Shown in pieces: positions 1 to 6,831 of a stretch of 16,816 nt of DNA (position 1 is the stretch's first letter; each line of letters begins with the position of its first letter). The position numbers and the translations under genes are program-made. The notes below the pieces were generated by a model. It made no database searches and was not told the origin of the DNA. It worked only from the letters and a program-made list of their open reading frames with translations. The DNA lies in NCBI GenBank assembly GCA_958441075.1, contig CAUCBQ010000028.1, forward strand, positions 1 to 16,816. Reading direction: 5' to 3'. This DNA comes from an uncultured Clostridiaceae bacterium. GTDB lineage: Bacteria; Bacillota; Clostridia; Lachnospirales; Lachnospiraceae.

Positions 1-1205
1 CAGAGGTACATAATGATCTGTCTGGGATATACAATATCCTTGGTTCGTTTTTGGGAAATAACATCAGCGGGTGTGATGCCGAAATGATCCGATACCACCT
101 GGATGATCAGTTCCGGAGTCACTTCTCTCTGGGCATTGGGAGAAATGATATCCTTTAATGCCTCCTCTGCCAGCTCCAGAGTAATATCACATTTATTTAA
201 GCGGGAAAGAGCTACGATTTTTGTAAGAGCGCCTTCCAGCTCACGGATATTAGATTTGATATTAGTGGCAATGTATTTAATCACTTCGTTATCAATATTG
301 TAGCCTTCCATTTCCTCTTTTTTGCGCAGGATGGCCATTCTGGTTTCATAATCCGGGGACTGGATGTCCACGGTCAGGCCCCATTCGAAACGGGAACGCA
401 GCCGCTCTTCCAGAGTTTCGATCTCTTTAGGCGGTTTATCAGAGGAGATGATGATCTGTTTTTTCGATTCATACAGAGTATTAAAGGTATGGAAAAATTC
501 CTCCTGGGTACTCTCCTTTCCTATAATAAACTGGATATCGTCGATCAGGAGAACATCGTTGTTGCGGTATTTTTCCCGAAATTCTGTGGTGGTAATATTG
601 TTTTTATTTCGGATTGCATCGATCAGCTCATTGGTAAAGGTCTCAGAGCTGACGTAAAGAATCTTGGATTTCGGGTTGTTTTTCAGTATAAAATGAGCGA
701 TGGCGTGCATCAAATGGGTTTTTCCAAGTCCAACGCCACCATAGATAAACAGCGGATTATAAATCTCTCCCGGAGATTCCGCTACCGCAAGGGCCGCCGC
801 GTGGGCAAGGTTGTTGTTGGAGCCTACTACAAAGGTATCAAAGGTATACTTTGGATTTAAGTTGGCGCTCTGGATTACATCCGGACTTACGGGAGCCTTG
901 GCCTTGGGGATAAGGGAGGGAGCAGCAGGCTGTTCCTGAGCTTCCATTTGTTCTTTTACCTTAAAATCCACCTCACATTCCTGTCCAAGAAATTCGGAGA
1001 TGGTAACTTTTAAAAGGAGGCCGTATTTTTTCTTTACATAGGCTAAAAATGTCTGTTCTGGAACAATAATCGTAATGGTATTTCCCTTAAAAGAATAGGG
1101 GCTTAAAGGTTCCAGCCATGTCTGGTATGAGATATTTGAAATCTCGTGTTCTTCCTTTAAAATAAGCAGAATTTTTTCCCAGTTTTCTTTTATTTTCTCT
1201 ATCAT
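1..1205 (-). CDS. dnaA: Chromosomal replication initiator DnaA (C-terminus cut by window edge)
   Basis: DnaA is the AAA+ ATPase that binds DnaA boxes and melts the origin. Seen here: 401 codons plus two bases, open to the left edge. Domain I is at about residues 1-85, followed by a short Gln/Pro/Ala-rich linker (about 86-112). The AAA+ core has Walker A GGVGLGKT (156-163), Walker B VLLIDDIQF (218-226) and the arginine-finger region LEERLRSRFEWGL (265-277). The start of DNA-binding domain IV (VTPELIIQVVSDHFGI, KRTKDIVYPRQ) is present. About 50 residues, including the DNA-contacting signature helix, should lie outside the window. The ATG at 1205 is chosen because AGGAG (plus-strand CTCCT 1213-1217) precedes it at normal spacing and the protein begins MIEKIKENWEKIL as in the family. 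It is divergent from all downstream core genes and flanks the origin. A TTGAAA-17-TACAAT promoter next to a DnaA box suggests autoregulation. Confidence 0.98.
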   Translation of the reverse strand, partial: MIEKIKENWEKILLILKEEHEISNISYQTWLEPLSPYSFKGNTITIIVPEQTFLAYVKKKYGLLLKVTISEFLGQECEVDFKVKEQMEAQEQPAAPSLIPKAKAPVSPDVIQSANLNPKYTFDTFVVGSNNNLAHAAALAVAESPGEIYNPLFIYGGVGLGKTHLMHAIAHFILKNNPKSKILYVSSETFTNELIDAIRNKNNITTTEFREKYRNNDVLLIDDIQFIIGKESTQEEFFHTFNTLYESKKQIIISSDKPPKEIETLEERLRSRFEWGLTVDIQSPDYETRMAILRKKEEMEGYNIDNEVIKYIATNIKSNIRELEGALTKIVALSRLNKCDITLELAEEALKDIISPNAQREVTPELIIQVVSDHFGITPADVISQKRTKDIVYPRQIIMYL

Positions 1206-1251
1206 TTTCTGTCTCCTGAAACTGTATTGCAGAATTGCCCAATCTAAATAC

Positions 1252-1280
1252 ATTGTATACTAACGGTCTGAATTTTTCAA
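1252..1280 (-). promoter_or_regulatory. dnaA promoter
   Basis: On the minus strand TTGAAA (1280-1275) is followed after exactly 17 bases by TACAAT (1257-1252), placed about 47 bases before the dnaA ATG. A perfect DnaA box lies 18 bases upstream of the -35 (1298-1306), a layout that would let DnaA affect its own transcription. Confidence 0.7.
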
Positions 1281-1297
1281 TCAAAAGTGTAAATATC

Positions 1298-1365
1298 TGT
1301 GGATAACTTTGTAGGAAACCTGTGGATGAAGGGAATCAGAGAAGTGGGAAAAAAGGTTTTCCACA
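1298..1365. promoter_or_regulatory. dnaA-proximal DnaA boxes (three)
   Basis: An exact box on the minus strand, TGTGGATAA, lies at 1298-1306. One-mismatch boxes follow: TGTGGATGA at 1321-1329 (minus) and TTTTCCACA at 1357-1365 (plus). The first is immediately upstream of the predicted dnaA promoter. Confidence 0.8.
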
Positions 1366-1468
1366 GAATGAGGAAAAAAATAACCACAGGTTGTACACAA
1401 TGGGGAAACTTACAGAAAATAAGGGGATTTTGTCCACGGATGGGGAAGAATGCCGAAATATCCCATAC

Positions 1469-1500
1469 TTATCCACAAGTTATCAACAAATTGTGGATAA
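1469..1500. promoter_or_regulatory. Inverted DnaA-box triplet
   Basis: TTATCCACAA (1469-1478) and TTGTGGATAA (1491-1500) form a perfect inverted pair of 10-base arms. A third, one-mismatch box TTATCAACA (1480-1488) sits between them on the plus strand. This is the densest box group in the window and lies 36 bases upstream of the -35 of the next gene's promoter. Confidence 0.88.
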
Positions 1501-1536
1501 TGTGAAAAAAAGGATCGTGGATTTAGAGGAAAAAGA

Positions 1537-1565
1537 TTGACGCAGAAAAGAAGCGCCGCTATAAT
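1537..1565 (+). promoter_or_regulatory. Sigma-A promoter of the ECF S-component gene
   Basis: TTGACG (1537-1542), a 17-base spacer, then TATAAT (1560-1565). It lies about 55 bases before the AAGGAGG ribosome-binding site start and ATG at 1619. The match is near-consensus, so strong constitutive expression is expected unless DnaA bound just upstream interferes. Confidence 0.85.
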
Positions 1566-1618
1566 GCCTGTGTAATGCGTTGTATCTTAGATAAAGAACA
1601 GCAGCAAGGAGGAAAAAA

Positions 1619-2236
1619 ATGAATACTGGAAAAAAAGACACCCATTGGCTTGCAAGTGTTGCACTTATGGTGGCAGTGGTAATCCTTTTGGCGAATACGC
1701 CCCTGGGAATGATCCAGCTGCCTGTGGTGAAGGCGACAACTGTGCATATTCCGGTGATTTTGGGAGCCGTTCTTCTGGGACCTATGGCCGGATCTATTCT
1801 GGGAGGAGTGTTTGGTATCTGTTCCATGATCAGCAATACCATGGCGCCGACGCTGTTATCCTTTGCTTTTTCACCTTTTATGAGCATGACCGGGATTTCA
1901 GGAGCAGTAAAGGCAGTCTGGATTTCTGTAGGCTGCCGGATTTTAATTGGTTTTACAGCAGGGTGGCTCTGGATTTTACTGTCAAAATGCAGGATGAACC
2001 GCACAGCGGCACTGGCTGTAACCGGTTTTATAGGGTCTATGGTCAATACAGTAGCCGTAATGGGAAGCATTTATAAGCTTTTGGCTATTCAGTATGCTCA
2101 GGTAAAGAGCGTTGCAGTTGATGCTGTATGGGGACTTATAATGGCTACAGTTACTGCATCGGGAATTCCTGAGGCAATTGTGGCGGCGGTATTGGTTGCC
2201 GTAATTGGAAAGATTATGCTGAAATTTGTGAGGTAA
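1619..2236 (+). CDS. ECF transporter S component, possibly pantothenate type (PanT-like)
   Basis: A 205-residue, very hydrophobic protein with about five or six predicted membrane segments. S components are the substrate-binding membrane subunits of energy-coupling-factor vitamin importers and work with a shared EcfA/EcfA'/EcfT module, which is not in this window. The stretch TTVHIPVILGAVLLGPMAGS (residues about 40-59), followed by ILGGVFGICSMI and FAFSPFMS, resembles the group of S components assigned to pantothenate uptake. The family call is firm; the substrate is an inference from remembered motif similarity and could be another vitamin. The ATG at 1619 is fixed by AAGGAGG at 1606-1612. 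It has its own sigma-A promoter and its own terminator, so it is a single-gene unit placed between the origin and rpmH. A long antisense reading frame across it is taken as a shadow. Confidence 0.85.
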   Translation: MNTGKKDTHWLASVALMVAVVILLANTPLGMIQLPVVKATTVHIPVILGAVLLGPMAGSILGGVFGICSMISNTMAPTLLSFAFSPFMSMTGISGAVKAVWISVGCRILIGFTAGWLWILLSKCRMNRTAALAVTGFIGSMVNTVAVMGSIYKLLAIQYAQVKSVAVDAVWGLIMATVTASGIPEAIVAAVLVAVIGKIMLKFVR

Positions 2237-2242
2237 GCGGTT

Positions 2243-2268
2243 TCAGGGCGCAAAAGCCCTGATTTTAA
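2243..2268 (+). terminator. Rho-independent terminator after the ECF S-component gene
   Basis: TCAGGGC (2243-2249), loop GCAAAA, GCCCTGA (2256-2262), then TTTTAAT. The 7-bp stem starts 7 bases after the stop codon and separates this gene from the rpmH promoter. Confidence 0.75.
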
Positions 2269-2279
2269 TAAAAAATTGC

Positions 2280-2308
2280 TTGACGGAGGCAGATTTCTTC
2301 TATATAAT
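2280..2308 (+). promoter_or_regulatory. rpmH promoter
   Basis: TTGACG (2280-2285), 17-base spacer, TATAAT (2303-2308). The untranslated leader to the rpmH ATG is about 75 bases. It matches the transporter promoter in both hexamers and spacing. Confidence 0.87.
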
Positions 2309-2388
2309 TGAGAAGATGTTTAATTATACTAGTCAAATGTGTGCTATATCACATTACCAGATAATATTTGATAGGAGGTGCCCGGATT

Positions 2389-2523
2389 ATGAAGATGACA
2401 TTTCAGCCTAAGAAAAGACAGAGAGCAAAAGTTCATGGCTTCAGAGCAAGAATGAAGACAGCAGGCGGTAGAAAAGTTATTGCTGCCAGAAGAGCAAAAG
2501 GTAGAGCAAAGTTAACCGCTTAA
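2389..2523 (+). CDS. rpmH: 50S ribosomal protein L34
   Basis: A 44-residue, very basic protein of the large ribosomal subunit. It begins MKMTFQPKKRQRAKVHGF and continues with the family-typical FRARMKTAGGRKV and an Arg/Lys/Ala-rich end, which is full length for L34. The ATG at 2389 is preferred over the in-frame ATG at 2395 because AGGAGGTG (2373-2380) is correctly spaced and the MKMTFQP start is usual in this bacterial group. It is followed by a strong hairpin, so some transcripts should end before rnpA; that would allow more L34 than RNase P protein from the same promoter. The rpmH-rnpA-yidD-yidC-jag order is the classic origin-proximal arrangement. Confidence 0.98.
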   Translation: MKMTFQPKKRQRAKVHGFRARMKTAGGRKVIAARRAKGRAKLTA

Positions 2524-2530
2524 GAATTGC

Positions 2531-2558
2531 AAGGCCACATTTTCATGTGGCCTTTTTC
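2531..2558 (+). terminator. Terminator or attenuator between rpmH and rnpA
   Basis: AAGGCCACAT and ATGTGGCCTT pair perfectly around the loop TTTC (2541-2544) and run into TTTTTC. It lies 7 bases after the rpmH stop. Because rnpA has only a weak candidate promoter, partial read-through is likely. Confidence 0.88.
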
Positions 2559-2565
2559 TTACGTG

Positions 2566-2571
2566 TATAAT
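2566..2571 (+). promoter_or_regulatory. Possible -10 element for rnpA
   Basis: TATAAT lies just after the rpmH terminator, but no convincing -35 is seen 16-18 bases upstream, where the sequence is the terminator stem itself. It may be a weak promoter for the rnpA-yidD-yidC-jag set, or chance. Confidence 0.3.
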
Positions 2572-2623
2572 AAACCGGAATCCAGAGCGAAATCCTGTTC
2601 CGGCAAATTTTCAGGAGGATCGA

Positions 2624-2968
2624 ATGAAGCGATTTCCTTCCATTAAAAAAAACAGTGACTTCCAGTATATATACAGAAACGGAAAGTCGTATGCCAACCG
2701 TCTTTTAGTCATGTATGTGGTAAAAAACGGGGGAGAAGCGAACAGCATCGGCATATCGGTGAGTAAAAAGGTAGGCAACAGCGTGGTGCGCCATCATGTG
2801 ACCCGGCTGCTGCGGGAGATATTCCGGTTAAATGATAATAAAATTGAGACTGGGTTAAACATCATTCTGGTAGCCCGAGGGGCTGCCGCAAGATCTGATT
2901 ACAGACATTTGGAGGGTGCATATATGCACCTGTGCGGACTGCATCACATTTTAAAAGAATCGAAGTGA
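2624..2968 (+). CDS. rnpA: Ribonuclease P protein component
   Basis: The 114-residue protein subunit of RNase P, which assists the catalytic RNA in removing 5' leaders from tRNA precursors. It begins MKRFPSIKKNSDFQYIYRNGKSYANR, has the central strand VSKKVGNSVVRHHVTRLLRE with the conserved basic 'RNR'-type helix (here RHHVTRLLRE), and ends near the usual family length. The start is fixed by AGGAGG at 2613-2618, six bases from the ATG. The stop codon is near or overlapping the start of yidD, so the two are translationally linked. It lies downstream of rpmH across a hairpin. Confidence 0.96.
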   Translation: MKRFPSIKKNSDFQYIYRNGKSYANRLLVMYVVKNGGEANSIGISVSKKVGNSVVRHHVTRLLREIFRLNDNKIETGLNIILVARGAAARSDYRHLEGAYMHLCGLHHILKESK

Positions 2969-2973
2969 GAGTT

Positions 2974-3189
2974 ATGATTAAAAAAGGAATGATTCTGCTT
3001 ATCAGGATCTACCAGAAATATCTGTCGCCCTTAAAGGTAAGGACTCACTGTATTTACACACCAACGTGTTCTCAATACGCCATTGAGGCACTTCAAAAGT
3101 ATGGCGTGTTAAAAGGTACATGGTTAGCCTGCAGGAGGATACTTCGTTGCCATCCCTTTGCAGAAGGCGGTTATGATCCAGTTCCGTAA
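2974..3189 (+). CDS. yidD: Membrane protein insertion efficiency factor YidD
   Basis: A 71-residue small membrane-associated protein that helps YidC-dependent insertion. Family hallmarks are all present: IRIYQKYLSPLK near the start, CIYTPTCSQYAIEAL with two Cys, LKGTWLACRRILRCHPF, and the terminal GGYDPVP. The ATG at 2974 gives the usual length. An alternative GTG at 2965 would overlap the rnpA stop as GTGA and add three residues; the reading frame is open further upstream but those extra residues have no family support. The ribosome-binding site is weak (GAAGTGAG), which fits translational coupling with rnpA. yidC follows 24 bases later. Confidence 0.93.
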   Translation: MIKKGMILLIRIYQKYLSPLKVRTHCIYTPTCSQYAIEALQKYGVLKGTWLACRRILRCHPFAEGGYDPVP

Positions 3190-3213
3190 AAAGATCCATA
3201 AGGAGGTAGCGTT

Positions 3214-4536
3214 TTGAACGGTTTAGTCGGCGCAGTAGTATTGACAAAGGATAGCGGTTTTCTGGGGCCAATCGCGAGTATCCTTGGCTGGATTATGGAC
3301 TTGCTCTTTGAGTTCACCAGCACATTCGGCATTGAAAATATCGGCCTTTGTATTATCCTGTTTACACTGGTTACAAAGGTTCTTATGATTCCCCTGACCA
3401 TCAAACAGCAGAAATCATCCAAGCTGATGACGGTTATGCAGCCGGAAATAGCGGCAATTCAGAAGAAATATAAGGGGAAAGAAAATGATCAGAAGGCTGC
3501 GATGATGATGCAGGCTGAGATCAAGGCAGTGTATGAGAAATACGGCACATCTATGACGGGAGGCTGCCTGCCTCTGCTGATCCAGATGCCGATCATTTTT
3601 GCACTGTACAGAGTTATTTATAATATTCCGGCTTATGTACAGTCTGTAAGAGGCTATTATGAGACGGTTATCAGCCATCTTCCCAGCGGATATCAGACCC
3701 AGCAGGCATTTACCCAGCTGGCAGAGGCCCATAAGATGGTGGGTGAGAGATTTGACTACAACAATGTAAATACAGTTATTGACCTTTTATATACCTTTAC
3801 GGCCCAGCAGTGGGACAGCTTTGTAAATGCTTTCCCTACAGTGGGACAGGCAGTGACGGAAGCAGGCGTAAATGCAGTTGAAGCCATTGAAAATATGCAG
3901 AGCTTCTTTGGACTGAATATTGCCTATACTCCATTCCAGGTGATTGCTAATTTCTTCCAGCAGACTGGCGGAGTAACTTTGGGTATGGCAGCTGCAGCTC
4001 TGGCAATTCCGCTTCTTGCAGGCTTAAGCCAGTGGTACAGCACCAAGCTTATGACGGCAAATCAGCCTCAGCAGTCTGACGAGGAGAATCCGGCAGCCAG
4101 CATGATGAAGTCCATGAATATCACCATGCCTCTGATGTCCGTATTCTTCTGCTTCTCCTTTGCTTCCGGTATCGGCCTTTACTGGGTGGCTCAGAGTGTA
4201 TTCACCATTATCCAGCAGGTAGGAATCAACTCTTATCTGAAAAAGGTAGATATGGATGATCTTGTACAGAAAAACATCGAAAAGACCAACAAAAAGCGAG
4301 CCAAGAAGGGTCTTTCTCCTGTAAAAGTCGGAAATGTAGACGAGATGTTAAAGAGAATGGAAGAGAAGGAATCCAGAGAAGAATCAGCCAGAATGGAGAA
4401 AATTGCCAAGACAAAGGCTTTGGTAGAGGAATCCAACAAGTATTACAATCAGGATGCAAAACCGGGCAGTCTGGCTTCCAAGGCTAATATGGTAGCTAAA
4501 TACAATGAGCGTCAGGAGAAGGGAAAGAAAAGATAG
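3214..4536 (+). CDS. yidC: Membrane protein insertase YidC/Oxa1 family, TTG start
   Basis: A 440-residue insertase that moves membrane proteins into the bilayer alone or with SecYEG. The TTG at 3214 is the start: AGGAGG (3201-3206) sits 7 bases before it and no better ATG precedes the first membrane segment. Core segments visible: about 40-62 (ILFTLVTKVLMIPLTIKQQ), a cytoplasmic helical hairpin rich in Lys/Gln/Met (about 63-112), about 118-136 (CLPLLIQMPIIFALYRVIY), about 254-274, and two segments in about 303-338. A roughly 100-residue loop (about 140-240) separates the second and third core segments, much longer than in Bacillus SpoIIIJ. The groove position usually Arg in Bacillus-type proteins is Lys55. 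The tail (about 345-440) is Lys/Glu-rich and cytoplasmic. No lipobox cysteine is seen. jag follows 11 bases later. Confidence 0.95.
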   Translation: MNGLVGAVVLTKDSGFLGPIASILGWIMDLLFEFTSTFGIENIGLCIILFTLVTKVLMIPLTIKQQKSSKLMTVMQPEIAAIQKKYKGKENDQKAAMMMQAEIKAVYEKYGTSMTGGCLPLLIQMPIIFALYRVIYNIPAYVQSVRGYYETVISHLPSGYQTQQAFTQLAEAHKMVGERFDYNNVNTVIDLLYTFTAQQWDSFVNAFPTVGQAVTEAGVNAVEAIENMQSFFGLNIAYTPFQVIANFFQQTGGVTLGMAAAALAIPLLAGLSQWYSTKLMTANQPQQSDEENPAASMMKSMNITMPLMSVFFCFSFASGIGLYWVAQSVFTIIQQVGINSYLKKVDMDDLVQKNIEKTNKKRAKKGLSPVKVGNVDEMLKRMEEKESREESARMEKIAKTKALVEESNKYYNQDAKPGSLASKANMVAKYNERQEKGKKR

Positions 4537-4547
4537 GAGGGTTTCGT

Positions 4548-5342
4548 ATGGATATGATTACGGTTTCTGCAAAGACAGTGGATGAAGCGGTTACGAAGGC
4601 TCTGATCGAACTTAAGACAACCAGCGATAAGCTGGAATACGAGGTTGTGGAGAAGGGAAGCGCAGGCTTTTTGGGTATTGGCGCAAAACCGGCCGTAATC
4701 CGCGCAAAGAAAAAAGAAACAGTGGCTGACAGGGCCATTGAGTTCCTGACACAGATATTTGACGCTATGGGTATGGACGTATCTGTTAAGGCGGAATATA
4801 ATGAAGAAGAGCAGGAACTGTCTTTGGAGTTAGAGGGCGGAGATATGGGTATCCTGATCGGCAAGAGAGGCCAGACCCTGGATTCCCTTCAGTATCTTGT
4901 AAGCCTTATTGTAAATAAAGAAACAGATGGTTATCTGAGAGTTAAGCTGGATACGGAAAATTACCGCGAACGCAGAAAAGAGACTCTGGAAACCCTGGCA
5001 AAAAATATTGCCTACAAGGTTAAGAGAACCAGACGTCCCGTTTCCCTGGAACCCATGAATCCTTACGAGAGAAGGATCATCCATGCGGCAATCCAGAATG
5101 ACAAGTATGTGACTACCCGCAGCGAGGGTGAGGAGCCCTTCCGCCATGTGGTAATTGCCCTTAAGAAGGAAACAGGCGCCGGTGAGCGCAGGGGACGTTA
5201 TGACCGCAGCCGCGGCGGACGCTATGAGCGGACCGGCGGCTACCGGGGAAATAACCGCAGGAATGACTCCTATCAGGCGGCTTCCCTGTCAGAGCATAAT
5301 GCTGAGACAGCCGGCGGCAGCGGACAGGAAACAGAGGAGTAA
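4548..5342 (+). CDS. jag: RNA-binding protein Jag/KhpB (Jag-N, KH, R3H)
   Basis: A 264-residue cytoplasmic RNA-binding protein; homologues (KhpB/EloR) act with KhpA in control of cell elongation and division. Domain order: Jag-N (about 1-55, with KGSAGFLGIGAKPA), a KH domain with the GxxG loop in ILIGKRGQTLDSLQYLV (102-118), and an R3H domain (about 160-207) with the RxxxH signature at R175-H179 in NPYERRIIHAA. It differs from shorter homologues by a 55-residue Arg/Gly/Tyr-rich tail (about 210-264), which resembles disordered RNA-binding tails. AGGAGG at 4535-4540 fixes the ATG at 4548. It is the last gene of the rpmH-to-jag block, closed by a terminator at 5361. Confidence 0.95.
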   Translation: MDMITVSAKTVDEAVTKALIELKTTSDKLEYEVVEKGSAGFLGIGAKPAVIRAKKKETVADRAIEFLTQIFDAMGMDVSVKAEYNEEEQELSLELEGGDMGILIGKRGQTLDSLQYLVSLIVNKETDGYLRVKLDTENYRERRKETLETLAKNIAYKVKRTRRPVSLEPMNPYERRIIHAAIQNDKYVTTRSEGEEPFRHVVIALKKETGAGERRGRYDRSRGGRYERTGGYRGNNRRNDSYQAASLSEHNAETAGGSGQETEE

Positions 5343-5360
5343 TCCGGTAAATGAACATGG

Positions 5361-5397
5361 GAGGCTGTTGCAGAGTGATTTGCGGCGGCCTCTTTTT
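5361..5397 (+). terminator. Terminator between jag and mnmE
   Basis: GAGGCTGTTGCA (5361-5372) can pair along all 12 positions with TGCGGCGGCCTC (5381-5392) if three G-U pairs are allowed, around the loop GAGTGATT, and is followed by TTTTT. It splits the core gene block into two transcription units or attenuates mnmE. No obvious promoter lies between it and mnmE. Confidence 0.8.
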
Positions 5398-5428
5398 GCG
5401 CTGAAAGCCAGAAAGATGAGGAGTGGAA

Positions 5429-6808
5429 ATGAAAACAGAAACCATTGCTGCCATTGCTACAGGCATGAGCAATTCAGGAATCGGCATTGTCAGAATCAGC
5501 GGAGATCAGGCCTTTGAGGTCATTGACCGGATCTACCGGAATAAAAAGGGACAGACAGGAACATTAAGAGGTGTAAAGTCCCACACAGCCCATTATGGAT
5601 ATATTTATGACGGGGATGAGAGGATTGATGAGGTTCTGGTACTGATTATGCGGGGACCTAACAGTTATACGGCAGAGGACACAGTGGAGATCGACTGTCA
5701 CGGCGGCGTGCGTATGGTGCAGAGGATATTGGAAACGGTTCTTCACAACGGAGCAAGAACCGCAGAGCCGGGAGAATTTACCAAGCGTGCCTTTTTAAAC
5801 GGGCGGATGGATCTGGCTCAGGCAGAGGCTGTGGCAGAACTGATCCACGCTTCCAATGACTATGCATTAAAAAGCTCTGTAAGCCAGCTGGGAGGCTCTG
5901 TTTCAGGAAAGATACGGGCTCTCAGGGAAGCCATTCTCTACGAAACTGCTTTTATAGAATCTGCTTTGGATGATCCGGAGCATATTTCCCTGGATGGATA
6001 TGGAAACAGGCTTTTAAAGGTGTTGGAGCCGGTGATGGAAGAGATAGAGAAACTGATAGCTTCAGCTGACGACGGCAGAGTGATGACAGAGGGCGTCCGG
6101 ACGGTGATTCTGGGAAAGCCCAATGCAGGAAAATCTTCCCTGATGAATGTGCTTCTGGGGGAAGAGAGAGCGATTGTAACGGATATTGCAGGAACTACCA
6201 GAGATACATTGGAGGAGCATATTAAGCTTCGGGGAATCAGCCTGAATGTAGTAGATACGGCAGGAATCCGGGACACTGAGGATGTGGTGGAAAGGATCGG
6301 CGTAAACCGCGCCATGAAAGCGGCAAAAGAGGCGGATCTGATTATCTATGTGGCGGACGGTTCACGTCCTTTGGATGAGAGCGACCGGGAGATTATGGAC
6401 CTGATCCGGGATAAGAAGGCCATCGTGCTTTTGAATAAGACAGATCTGGAGCTTACCGTAGATAAAGAGGTGCTGGAGAAGCAGTGCGGTCACAGGGTTA
6501 TTCCTATTTCTGCCAAGGAGGAGCAGGGAATTGAGGATCTGGAAAAAGAGATCCAGTCCATGTTTTATCATGGGGAAATCGCTTTTAATGATCAGGTGTA
6601 TATCACAAACGCCCGTCATAAAGAGGCGTTGGAGGCGGCTTTTAAAAGTCTTAGAATGGTTCAGTCAAGTGTGCTTGACGGAATGCCGGAGGATTTTTAT
6701 TCCATTGATCTTGCGGATGCTTATGAGCAGCTGGGGCTGATTCTGGGAGAAGCAGTAGATGACGATGTGGTAAATGAGATTTTCTCAAAGTTTTGTACGG
6801 GAAAATGA
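5429..6808 (+). CDS. mnmE: tRNA modification GTPase MnmE
   Basis: A 459-residue GTPase that, with MnmG, adds the (carboxymethyl)aminomethyl group to C5 of the wobble uridine of certain tRNAs. The N-terminal tetrahydrofolate-binding domain starts IAAIATGMSNSGIGIVRISG. The helical domain holds an inserted G domain: G1 GKPNAGKS (229-236), G2 GTTRDT, G3 DTAG, G4 NKTD (about 335-338). The C-terminus is FCTGK, where most family members have C(I/L/V)GK; the functional cysteine is kept. The ATG at 5429 is chosen over the GTG at 5423 because GAGGAG (5418-5423) would overlap the GTG. mnmG follows almost directly, and an ATG overlapping the mnmE stop (ATGA at 6805) exists, consistent with an operon. Confidence 0.97.
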   Translation: MKTETIAAIATGMSNSGIGIVRISGDQAFEVIDRIYRNKKGQTGTLRGVKSHTAHYGYIYDGDERIDEVLVLIMRGPNSYTAEDTVEIDCHGGVRMVQRILETVLHNGARTAEPGEFTKRAFLNGRMDLAQAEAVAELIHASNDYALKSSVSQLGGSVSGKIRALREAILYETAFIESALDDPEHISLDGYGNRLLKVLEPVMEEIEKLIASADDGRVMTEGVRTVILGKPNAGKSSLMNVLLGEERAIVTDIAGTTRDTLEEHIKLRGISLNVVDTAGIRDTEDVVERIGVNRAMKAAKEADLIIYVADGSRPLDESDREIMDLIRDKKAIVLLNKTDLELTVDKEVLEKQCGHRVIPISAKEEQGIEDLEKEIQSMFYHGEIAFNDQVYITNARHKEALEAAFKSLRMVQSSVLDGMPEDFYSIDLADAYEQLGLILGEAVDDDVVNEIFSKFCTGK

Positions 6809-6831
6809 AAGCACAGGAAGGAAGTAAAGAG

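Larger units (their letters stand above)
1206..1618. other. oriC: Replication origin region (oriC, DnaA-box cluster)
   Basis: This is the gene-free interval between divergent dnaA and the rightward genes. It holds at least three exact DnaA boxes (TTATCCACA or its complement) at 1298-1306, 1469-1477 and 1492-1500. One-mismatch copies lie at 1321-1329 (TGTGGATGA), 1357-1365 (TTTTCCACA) and 1480-1488 (TTATCAACA). Purine- and A-rich stretches (1371-1383, 1501-1536) flank the boxes. In many Firmicutes the origin is split, with the unwinding element between dnaA and dnaN. That interval is outside this window, so the strand-opening site cannot be placed here with confidence. Other box-like strings (1380-1388, 1391-1399, 1429-1437) have two or more mismatches and are not counted. 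Confidence 0.88.

Noticed and set aside
1380..1437. Additional DnaA boxes (ATAACCACA, TTGTACACA, TTGTCCACG)
   Set aside because: Each has two or more mismatches to the consensus, so they were not counted.
1483..2070. A long leftward reading frame antisense to the ECF S-component gene
   Set aside because: It overlaps the DnaA boxes and a well-supported gene with promoter and ribosome-binding site on the other strand, and its protein resembles nothing known.
2932..2973. Longer yidD beginning inside rnpA
   Set aside because: The added 14 residues do not match the family start, and the region codes for the conserved end of rnpA.
6793..6831. Earlier mnmG starts (TTG 6793, ATG 6805 overlapping the mnmE stop)
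   Set aside because: The added residues have no family match, and the ATG at 6832 has a suitable ribosome-binding site and the usual N-terminus. The ATGA overlap keeps 6805 as a minor possibility.
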